Below are positions 7,067 through 11,891 of a stretch of DNA of 11,891 bases, in pieces. The position numbers and the translations under genes are program-made. Numbering within the stretch: position 1 is the first letter of the stretch; every line of letters starts with the position of its first letter. Below the pieces are notes generated by a model. That model saw only the letters and a list, made by a program, of their open reading frames with translations, searched no databases and was not told the origin of the DNA. Source of the stretch: CAZFPA01 sp964520975 (GTDB lineage: Bacteria > Bacillota > Negativicutes > Selenomonadales > Selenomonadaceae); NCBI GenBank assembly GCA_964520975.1, contig CAZFPA010000054.1, positions 1-11,891 of the forward strand, in the 5' to 3' direction.

Positions 7067-7990
7067 ATGCAGATTTTTAATCGAGTCCGGATGGGACTGG
7101 CGGCTCTGCTGGTCCTCGGAAGCTCTGTGACCGCAATGGCTGCGCCGCAGGAGAATGCCGCGGCCTATTTGAGCCAGGCTTACACGCAGATGGATGCCAT
7201 CACGAGTGAGGCCTTTACCGTCAATGGTGTGGCTGTTTCCCCGATGGGGCAGATCAATTTCGCCGCAAATGGCAAGGCCATTGTCAAGCCGCAGCTCCTG
7301 CTGCAGGCGGATATGAATGTCACGATGAACGGACTGCTCGGGCAGAAGCTCAGTCTGGCAACACCCTGCTATATGGAAGAGACCGATAAGGCCTTTATCG
7401 CTTACTATCAGAACAACGGTAAGTGGGTAAAGCAGACGATGAAGAAGGACGCAAAGACGGCTGGCATCGAGACCATCAAGAGCTCGGATATACTGCCGCT
7501 GCTGCGCGGGGTGGAACTCACGGCGGATACGCCGGAGGAACGTGTACTGAAGGTGACCGTTGACGGGCAGAAGCTCGCGGCGGCCGCGCGTGACAGTGTG
7601 CTTGCGCAGAACAAGGGGAAAAAGGTTTCCGCACAGGATAAGGCCATGCAGGCCCAGGCTGAGAAGATCTTCAATGCCATTGGCGATGTGGAGCTTACTC
7701 TGCATATCGATAAGAGCACGGGCTATATCGTGAAGAGCGAAGCGAACCTTACAACGCCGCTGCGTAATGTTGCGAATATGTTCATTGCGGATCTGGCGAA
7801 GGTGAAGCCGGCGGACAAGCAGAAGGCGCAGGATATGATCAACAATACCACGCTGCAGGTGGAATCCACGGACAGCGAGTTCAATACGGTAACGGCGATC
7901 ACGATTCCGGCGGATGTACGGGCAGCCAAAGAGGCTGTACCGATGACGCCGAAGGCGCCGGAAAAGACCGATAAAAAAACAGCTGCCTGA
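7067..7990 (+). CDS. Secreted protein of unknown function, lipid-carrier-like (DUF6612/LppX-like) fold suspected
   Basis: A 307-residue exported protein. The signal peptide is clear: basic MQIFNRVRMG, a hydrophobic core, and a probable signal peptidase I cut after AMA (residue 25), with no lipobox cysteine. The mature part resembles proteins whose curved beta sheet carries lipids (LolA/LppX type): repeated strands such as VTMNGLLGQKLSLATPCYMEE, ELTLHIDKSTGYIVKSEANL and TEFNTVTAITIP-like ends, with a lysine- and alanine-rich helix (about 165-205). I cannot assign a family firmly. The C-terminal tail is rich in Pro, Lys and Thr. It starts 1 nt after the stop of the second cyclase and uses a GGAGAGG binding site inside that gene, so it is translationally coupled and may work with the periplasmic sensors. 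Its last codons and stop form a terminator for the opposing gene. Confidence 0.8.
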   Translation: MQIFNRVRMGLAALLVLGSSVTAMAAPQENAAAYLSQAYTQMDAITSEAFTVNGVAVSPMGQINFAANGKAIVKPQLLLQADMNVTMNGLLGQKLSLATPCYMEETDKAFIAYYQNNGKWVKQTMKKDAKTAGIETIKSSDILPLLRGVELTADTPEERVLKVTVDGQKLAAAARDSVLAQNKGKKVSAQDKAMQAQAEKIFNAIGDVELTLHIDKSTGYIVKSEANLTTPLRNVANMFIADLAKVKPADKQKAQDMINNTTLQVESTDSEFNTVTAITIPADVRAAKEAVPMTPKAPEKTDKKTAA

Positions 7991-8001
7991 TCGGCAGCTG
8001 T
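7973..8001 (-). terminator. Intrinsic terminator of rpiR-type gene, inside the convergent gene's 3' end
   Basis: A perfect 9-bp stem (ACAGCTGCC 7979-7987, GGCAGCTGT 7993-8001) with a 5-nt loop is flanked on the left by a run of A (7973-7979), which reads as a U tract on the minus strand only. The stop codon TGA of the secreted-protein gene lies in the loop. Confidence 0.85.
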
Positions 8002-8009
8002 CAGCGGAG

Positions 8010-8057
8010 AGCATCACTTCCTGGTACGATGTACTAACGTAGGGAGTGGTGCTTTTT
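8010..8057 (+). terminator. Intrinsic terminator of the cyclase operon, overlapping the rpiR 3' end
   Basis: AGCATCACTTCCT (8010-8022) and AGGGAGTGGTGCT (8041-8053) form a 13-bp stem with two G-U wobbles that pair properly only in the plus-strand RNA, followed by TTTTT up to 8057. The 18-nt loop contains the rpiR stop codon (complement of 8034-8036). Confidence 0.75.
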
Positions 8058-8831
8058 GTTTGCCATTTTTTCGGCATCCTGCTGCTTTTGCAGCGTGAGA
8101 TAGTCGATGATGATGCGTGAGATCACGTAAAGCGGAAAGCGCGAGGTCGCGTCCACGTTCTTGATCGATACGTGCTGGTGCTTGTAGCCGAAGATCCGTA
8201 CATGTGCGAGCCGGGCCAGCGGAGCATCGGCGGAGCCGCAGGTGCAGCAGATGATGTGGGCACCGAGCGAGGAGGCGTTTTCAGCCGCGGTCAGCAGCTC
8301 CTTCGTCTGTCCGGAGAGAGAGAAGATGAAGAGCAGTTCGCCGGGACGGGCCTCGCTCGTGATCTTCTGCATGATGGCCGGATCGGAAATGGCGAATACA
8401 TTGTAGCCGAGGATCTGCAGCTTGAGCTCGAACTCCCGGGCGACAAGCTCAGTGAGGCCGCGCGAGAGCAGATAGATGCGTTTGGCCTCCTTGATTTCCT
8501 TTACTGCGCGCAGGATGGTATCCGTCGAGAGATGGTCGATGGTGTTCGTGACTTCGAGCAGGGATTTGTTGAAGATGTCATTGACCTCGATGGAATCCTT
8601 GCGGGTGGTCTCGGCCTGCTGTGCGAGCAGGTAGCGCAGCTCCGCAAAGCCGCTGATGCCGCACTTTTTGATCGTGCGCGACACGGTGGCCGGTGAGGAA
8701 AAAGTCTGCTCAGCCACCTCAAGGATGGACATAGCCGCCACCTTGTCCGGGTTGGCGTTGATGAAATTGATGACATGCTTTTCCGTCGTCGTAAGGTGTT
8801 CATGGAAATCCTGATCTATTTTGATAAGCAT
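8034..8831 (-). CDS. MurR/RpiR-family transcriptional regulator with SIS domain
   Basis: DNA-binding regulator of 265 residues that senses a phosphorylated sugar. The N-terminal RpiR helix-turn-helix domain (about 1-77) shows LTTTEKHVINFI, then ILEVAEQTFSSPATVSRTIKKCG (36-58), with the recognition helix around 47-57. The C-terminal SIS domain (about 105-240) shows the phosphosugar-binding serines in LLSRGLTE (121-128) and FSLSGQTKE (170-178). The start ATG at 8831 follows a perfect AGGAGG five bases upstream. It is divergent from lacA and has a probable promoter overlapping repeated TGAAA elements, so autoregulation is likely. By position it would control the lac genes; classic tagatose-pathway lac operons use a DeoR-type LacR instead. 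The ligand might be galactose-6-phosphate or tagatose-6-phosphate (inference). Activator or repressor mode is unknown. Confidence 0.92.
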   Translation of the reverse strand: MLIKIDQDFHEHLTTTEKHVINFINANPDKVAAMSILEVAEQTFSSPATVSRTIKKCGISGFAELRYLLAQQAETTRKDSIEVNDIFNKSLLEVTNTIDHLSTDTILRAVKEIKEAKRIYLLSRGLTELVAREFELKLQILGYNVFAISDPAIMQKITSEARPGELLFIFSLSGQTKELLTAAENASSLGAHIICCTCGSADAPLARLAHVRIFGYKHQHVSIKNVDATSRFPLYVISRIIIDYLTLQKQQDAEKMANKKHHSLR

Positions 8832-8892
8832 AGCTGCCTCCTGTAATCAACACAAAAAAATGAACCGCACGAAATCTGCGTTATTTTCCCTC

Positions 8893-8921
8893 ATTATATC
8901 ACAGCTGAAAAAGTTTGAAAA
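8893..8921 (-). promoter_or_regulatory. Promoter of the RpiR-type regulator gene
   Basis: On the minus strand, TATAAT (complement of 8893-8898) has TTTTCA (complement of 8916-8921) 17 bp upstream as a 4/6-match -35. The -35 box coincides with one of the TGAAA repeats, so a bound regulator there would affect its own gene. Confidence 0.65.
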
Positions 8922-8951
8922 TTGCTTTGAAAATGCTTCCAAAAGGTGAAA
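8906..8951 (+). repeat. Cluster of TGAAA elements, candidate operator for the divergent lac/rpiR region
   Basis: TGAAA occurs four times in 46 bp, starting at 8906, 8916, 8928 and 8947. Two copies sit in a tandem repeat, TTTGAAAATTGC (8914-8925) then TTTGAAAATGC (8926-8936). The segment TTGAAAATGCTTCCAA (8927-8942) is an imperfect palindrome. It fits a TGAAA-N4-TTTCA type RpiR site with one mismatch, and also a CcpA cre consensus (TGNAANCGNTNNCA) with one mismatch. Which protein binds is not decidable here. Confidence 0.5.
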
Positions 8952-8973
8952 ACAAATCGAAGGGCCCCTGTTT

Positions 8974-8979
8974 TATAAT
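8974..8979 (+). promoter_or_regulatory. -10 box of the lacA promoter, lacking a clear -35
   Basis: A perfect TATAAT lies 54 nt before lacA. At 16-18 bp spacing upstream there is only A-rich sequence (aacaaa-like), no TTGACA-like hexamer, and no TGn extension. This is typical of promoters that need an activator. The palindrome centred near 8935 would lie about 50 bp upstream of the transcription start. Confidence 0.6.
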
Positions 8980-9033
8980 GAGTTTAAATCGAGAGAAGTT
9001 CATCGATGGAATGAAGAGAAAAGGGGTATACCA

Positions 9034-9453
9034 ATGAAGGTTGCGATTGCCGCCAACAAGCTTGGCGAGGATTTGAAGAAAAAGATCAGCACGCGTCTGC
9101 AGGCGCAGGGCTATGAACTCAGCGACGTCTCTGACGCGGACATCTACACGGCTACAATGAATGTCGTCAAAGCCATCCAGGAGAAAAAGGCAGACCGCGG
9201 CATTGTCGTTGATGACTACGCCGTAGCTCCGTTCATGATTGCGAGCAAGAACCATGGCATCATCTGCGCACCGGTATTCGAGGACTACACGGCAGCCATG
9301 ACGCGCCGCCATAACAGCACGCAGATGATCTGCCTGGCCGCGAAGGTAACGGCTGAGGAGCTCTCCTGCGATCTCGCGCTGCGGTTCCTGGAGTCGGATT
9401 ACGATGGCGGCCGCCATCAGGTCCGCATCGATATGCTCGACAGAATGCTGTAA
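9034..9453 (+). CDS. lacA: Galactose-6-phosphate isomerase subunit LacA
   Basis: Together with LacB this RpiB-fold subunit converts D-galactose-6-phosphate to D-tagatose-6-phosphate in the cytoplasm. It has 139 residues (LacA proteins are about 142). The N-terminus MKVAIAANKLGEDLKKKI is family-typical. In the place of the catalytic CGTG loop of RpiB it has VVDDYAVAPF (58-67), so it lacks the catalytic cysteine. It keeps the RRHNST segment (91-96) that corresponds to the His/Asn motif of RpiB, which LacB lacks; the two subunits therefore look complementary. The C-terminus RRHQ-like region and ML end match the family. ATG 9034 follows AAGGGG with 7-nt spacing. It is the first gene after the divergent regulatory region, with lacB 16 nt downstream in an operon. 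Confidence 0.93.
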   Translation: MKVAIAANKLGEDLKKKISTRLQAQGYELSDVSDADIYTATMNVVKAIQEKKADRGIVVDDYAVAPFMIASKNHGIICAPVFEDYTAAMTRRHNSTQMICLAAKVTAEELSCDLALRFLESDYDGGRHQVRIDMLDRML

Positions 9454-9469
9454 GAACGGAGGAATGAAA

Positions 9470-9985
9470 ATGAAGATAGCAATTGGCTGTGACCATATCG
9501 TTACAGATGTAAAGATCAAGGCAGCAGAATTTTTGAAAAAACAGGGGCATGAGGTCATCGACGTCGGTACGCATGATTTCATCCGCACCCATTATCCGAT
9601 CTTTGGCCGCAAGGTGGGCAAGCTCGTGGCGACGGGCGAAGTCGATCTCGGTGTCTGCATCTGCGGCACGGGCGTCGGCATCAATACTGCGGCGGAAAAA
9701 GTACATGGCGTGCGCGGGGCGCTGGTAACTGACGTACAGACCGCTGTCGCTGCGAAGGAAAACCTCAACGCGAATATCGTCGGCATGGGCGGCCGCGTGG
9801 TCGGCATCGGCACCATCGAGTACATCCTCGAGGCGTTCCTCAAGGCAGAGTACAAGCCGACACCGGAAAAGGAAGCCCTGATCGCCAGAATCGATGCCAT
9901 GGCGGACGGCAATGACTGCATCGCCAACGATGGCATCTTCGATGAATATCTCAAAAAATGGGAGGAAGGCTACTATCACGACTGA
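9470..9985 (+). CDS. lacB: Galactose-6-phosphate isomerase subunit LacB
   Basis: Partner of LacA in the galactose-6-phosphate to tagatose-6-phosphate isomerase. At 171 residues it matches known LacB proteins. Visible features: MKIAIGCDHI at the N-terminus, substrate-loop Asp/His in DVGTHD (31-36), and the catalytic cysteine loop CICGTGVGINTAAEK (63-77, Cys65 as the RpiB active-site cysteine). The segment ENLNANIVGMGGRVVG (97-112) replaces the RpiB His-Asn motif, with no histidine, which LacA supplies. The C-terminal extension (about 128-171) is characteristic of LacB and ends KKWEEGYYHD. ATG 9470 lies 7 nt after GGAGG (9458-9462); the in-frame ATG at 9464 is too close to that site. The kinase and aldolase genes (lacC, lacD) that usually follow are absent here. 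Confidence 0.95.
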   Translation: MKIAIGCDHIVTDVKIKAAEFLKKQGHEVIDVGTHDFIRTHYPIFGRKVGKLVATGEVDLGVCICGTGVGINTAAEKVHGVRGALVTDVQTAVAAKENLNANIVGMGGRVVGIGTIEYILEAFLKAEYKPTPEKEALIARIDAMADGNDCIANDGIFDEYLKKWEEGYYHD

Positions 9986-9989
9986 TTGC

Positions 9990-10018
9990 TTATCGAATGC
10001 AGACGGTTGTGGTATAGT
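9990..10018 (+). promoter_or_regulatory. Candidate internal promoter before lacF
   Basis: TATAGT at 10013-10018 is preceded by TGG, giving an extended -10 (TGn-TATAGT). The -35 at 17-bp spacing (TTATCG, 9990-9995) is weak, as is common for extended -10 promoters. It lies just after the lacB stop codon and 60 nt before lacF. Confidence 0.5.
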
Positions 10019-10033
10019 AGAGTAAACAGCTGT

Positions 10034-10049
10034 GCAGCCTGCCGGCTGT
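10034..10049 (+). other. Leader hairpin upstream of lacF
   Basis: CAGCC-TGCC-GGCTG (10035-10048), extended by a G-U pair, would form at the 5' end of a transcript from the internal promoter. No T-run follows, so it is not a terminator. It may protect the mRNA end or tune translation. Confidence 0.35.
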
Positions 10050-10077
10050 AACCATGCAGAGACAGGGGAGATTTAAA

Positions 10078-10398
10078 ATGGCATTGGATGAAAATATGGC
10101 AATGACCGCAATGGAAATCGTAGCATTTTCCGGTGACGCACGTACAAAATACCTGCAATCTATGGATTGCATGGAGGCCGGAGACTATGAAAAGGCAGCA
10201 GCACTCATCAAGGAGGGCGATGACCTTATTCTCGATGCGCACAATACGCAGACGGAGCTCATTACCAAGGAAGCCGCAGGAGAAAAGGTAGAGCTTTCCT
10301 TTCTTACTGTACATGCGCAGGATCATCTCATGACGGCGATGCTGCTCGGTGATATGGTGAAAAAATTCAATAAGCTGTACAAAAAAGTGAATCCGTAA
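10078..10398 (+). CDS. lacF: PTS lactose/cellobiose-family IIA component
   Basis: Soluble phosphocarrier that takes phosphate from HPr and passes it to the IIB domain of a lactose-type permease. It has 106 residues, the family size. The all-helical fold shows AMEIVAFSGDARTKYLQSM in helix 1, EAGDYEKAAALIKEGDDLI in helix 2, and the active-site helix LTVHAQDHLMTAMLLGDMV. The phosphorylated histidine should be His79 in the HAQDHLM motif, and Asp82 should bind the trimer's metal ion. ATG 10078 follows AGGGGAG by 7 nt; an in-frame ATG at 10054 would turn that binding site into coding sequence and is rejected. With lacG next and lacAB before, lactose specificity is more likely than cellobiose; the family itself cannot distinguish them. 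The cognate IIBC permease (LacE) is not in the window. Confidence 0.92.
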   Translation: MALDENMAMTAMEIVAFSGDARTKYLQSMDCMEAGDYEKAAALIKEGDDLILDAHNTQTELITKEAAGEKVELSFLTVHAQDHLMTAMLLGDMVKKFNKLYKKVNP

Positions 10399-10414
10399 GG
10401 AACTGAAAAACAAA

Positions 10415-10445
10415 GGCCTTCGCCGCATACAGCGAGGGCTGTTTT
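10415..10445 (+). terminator. Weak intrinsic terminator or attenuator between lacF and lacG
   Basis: GCCTTCGC (10416-10423) and GCGAGGGC (10432-10439) form an 8-bp stem with one G-U wobble and an 8-nt loop, extended by a G-U pair. It is followed by TGTTTT. The broken T-run suggests partial termination, which would lower lacG expression relative to lacF. Confidence 0.5.
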
Positions 10446-10465
10446 CATAAAAGGAGAGGATTTTG

Positions 10466-11891
10466 ATGGCAAAGAAATTCCCAAAGGATTTTATATTCGG
10501 CGGCGCGACAGCAGCCTATCAGGTCGAGGGGGCAACCCGTGAGGATGGGCGTGGTCCGTGCGTCTGGGATGATTATATGAACCGGCCGGGCAGCCGTTTC
10601 AACGGCGATGTCGCGAGTGATTTTTATCATAAGTATCCGGAGGATCTGCAGCTTGCACATGACTTTGGTGTGAATGGCATCCGCATTTCGATTTCCTGGA
10701 CGCGCATCCTGCCTGAAGGTAAGGGGGCTGTGAATCAGAAGGGCATTGCTTATTACAACCGGCTCATCGATGAATGTATCCGCCAGGGTGTGGAGCCATT
10801 TGTCACCTTGCACCATTTTGATACGCCGCTGCCGTTTTTTCAGAACGGGCATTGGCTGAACCGCGACCTTATTGACGCCTTTGTGCAGTATGCAAAAATA
10901 TGTTTTCAGGCCTTTGGCGACCGGGTAAAGAAGTGGGCAACCTTCAATGAGCCCTGGTCCATTGCTCAGAATGGCTATATTGCCGGGAACTTTCCGCCGC
11001 ATGAGCAGTTTCAGATTCCTAAGGCTGTGCAGATGCTGCACAATATCATGGTTGCACACGCGCGGGCGTTGAACCTCTATAAGTCACTCGGCTTGCCGGG
11101 CGAGATTGGCATTGTGCATACGCTGGAGGGGAAGGTAGCGATTTCGGATAAACCGGAAGATCGCCATGCCTGTGCACTGGATGATGCAATTTCGAACCGC
11201 TTCATGCTGGACGCCTGCTTCCATGGCGGCTATGATGATGAGACTATGGCACTTATCCAGGAAATACTTGAGAAAAATAATGGCACTCTTGTGACGGAGC
11301 CATCAGATTTTGCTGATTTTGCCGCCGCGGCGCGTCAGATTGACTTTTTGGGCATGAACTATTATTCCAGTCATTTCCTGCAGGCATATGAGGGTGAAAG
11401 CCGTATCTACAACAACAGTACCGGCGAAAAGGGCACAAGCGTATTTGGCCTTAAGGGCATCGGGGCCCGTGTCACGAATCCTGCGGTTCCTACGACAGAT
11501 TGGGATTGGCCCATCTATCCGCAGGGCATGCATGACCAGCTTGTGCGCATCATGCGGGACTATCCGAATTACAAGAAAGTGTTCATCGCTGAAAATGGCA
11601 TGGGCTATAAGGATGATTTCGTAAATGGAAAAATCGATGATACGCCGCGCATCGAATATGTGACCAGGCACCTGGAGGCTGTTTTGCAGGCTATCGCGGA
11701 AGGCGTGAATGTCAAGGGATATTACATCTGGTCGCTCATGGATGTGCTGTCCTGGAGCAATGGCTACAACAAGCGCTATGGCCTCTTCTATATCGATTAT
11801 CGCGATCAGCGCCGCTATCCGAAGAAGAGCGCTTATTGGTACAAGCTGCTTAGCGAGCGCCATGAGCTTGTCGGTATCGATGAAATTCAGG
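10466..11891 (+). CDS. lacG: 6-phospho-beta-galactosidase (GH1), runs off the window end
   Basis: Hydrolyses lactose-6-phosphate, delivered by the PTS, into glucose and galactose-6-phosphate; the latter feeds LacAB. The 475 visible residues form a glycoside hydrolase family 1 barrel. Catalytic acid/base is Glu162 in TFNEPWS, nucleophile Glu376 in AENGMGYKD. The N-terminal GH1 signature DFIFGGATAAYQVEGA is at 8-23. The phosphate-binding loop LSWSNGYNKRYGLFY (428-442) supplies Ser429, Lys436 and Tyr438, the 6-phospho-specific set, and Trp430 is the residue that marks phospho-galactosidases over phospho-glucosidases. Extended runs such as HHFDTP and NVKGYYIWSLMDV match LacG closely. ATG 10466 follows GGAGAGG. 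LacG is usually about 468-470 residues, so the frame is already past that length without a stop; only a short tail should be missing. Confidence 0.94.
   Translation, partial: MAKKFPKDFIFGGATAAYQVEGATREDGRGPCVWDDYMNRPGSRFNGDVASDFYHKYPEDLQLAHDFGVNGIRISISWTRILPEGKGAVNQKGIAYYNRLIDECIRQGVEPFVTLHHFDTPLPFFQNGHWLNRDLIDAFVQYAKICFQAFGDRVKKWATFNEPWSIAQNGYIAGNFPPHEQFQIPKAVQMLHNIMVAHARALNLYKSLGLPGEIGIVHTLEGKVAISDKPEDRHACALDDAISNRFMLDACFHGGYDDETMALIQEILEKNNGTLVTEPSDFADFAAAARQIDFLGMNYYSSHFLQAYEGESRIYNNSTGEKGTSVFGLKGIGARVTNPAVPTTDWDWPIYPQGMHDQLVRIMRDYPNYKKVFIAENGMGYKDDFVNGKIDDTPRIEYVTRHLEAVLQAIAEGVNVKGYYIWSLMDVLSWSNGYNKRYGLFYIDYRDQRRYPKKSAYWYKLLSERHELVGIDEIQ

Noticed and set aside
8172..8696. Plus-strand open frame of 174 codons opposite the RpiR-type gene
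   Set aside because: No ribosome binding site or recognisable domain; the minus-strand HTH-SIS protein explains the region.
9404..9469. Upstream in-frame start for lacB giving a 193-residue protein
   Set aside because: It would overlap lacA and add residues absent from LacB proteins; the 9470 ATG has a well-spaced GGAGG and gives the canonical 171 residues.
9996..10009. Possible cre (CcpA) site before lacF, TGCAGACGGTTGTG
   Set aside because: Three mismatches at conserved positions of TGNAANCGNTNNCA; not better than chance.
10026..10050. Possible BglG/LacT-type antiterminator target in the lacF leader
   Set aside because: The hairpin is short, does not resemble a RAT sequence, and no terminator overlaps it before lacF; no antiterminator gene is present.
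10445..11059. Minus-strand open frame opposite lacG
   Set aside because: It is a shadow of the lacG codons; the plus-strand GH1 protein is conserved over its full length.

Overview
The window reads as a chromosomal piece of a diderm Firmicute of the class Negativicutes (Selenomonas/Mitsuokella-like). The genes are fairly GC-rich with Firmicute-type ribosome binding sites and several U-tailed terminators. A beta-barrel outer-membrane protein tail ending in phenylalanines sits beside Firmicute-style genes: ychF, a DUF951 protein and a tagatose-pathway lac cluster. The genus is my inference; no rRNA or tRNA lies in the window to settle it. A run of exactly 100 N (3001-3100) is an assembly gap.

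Layout. (1) 1-395: 3' end of a porin-like outer-membrane protein with a strong terminator. (2) 418-1637: ychF with its own promoter, a TTG start and a terminator. (3) 1657-3000: a DHA2-type MFS exporter running into the gap. (4) 3101-3885, minus strand: a nitrilase-superfamily amidase, also cut by the gap at its 3' end. (5) 4036-4239: a small DUF951 protein, divergent from the amidase. (6) 4363-7990: a three-gene operon of two tandem membrane diguanylate cyclases with CHASE-like periplasmic sensor regions and a secreted protein that starts 1 nt after the second one. (7) 8034-8831, minus strand: an RpiR/SIS-domain sugar-phosphate regulator. (8) 9034-11891: divergent lacA, lacB, lacF and lacG, the last running off the window.

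How the genes work together. LacF is the IIA component of a lactose-type PTS. LacG cleaves the imported phospho-disaccharide. LacA and LacB together isomerise galactose-6-phosphate to tagatose-6-phosphate. The usual kinase LacC, aldolase LacD, IIBC permease LacE and DeoR-type LacR are not in the window. A SIS-domain regulator sits where LacR would be, and the 202-bp divergent intergenic region carries four TGAAA elements, an imperfect palindrome, and a lacA -10 box without a recognisable -35. This suggests, without proving it, that the regulator activates or represses lacAB in response to a sugar phosphate. A weaker internal promoter before lacF would let the transport and hydrolysis genes be expressed separately.

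The diguanylate cyclase operon and the rpiR gene converge. Each has an intrinsic terminator that overlaps the other gene's 3' coding end. No gene-free stretch longer than about 200 bases exists. I saw no tRNA, rRNA, CRISPR array, insertion sequence or phage gene.
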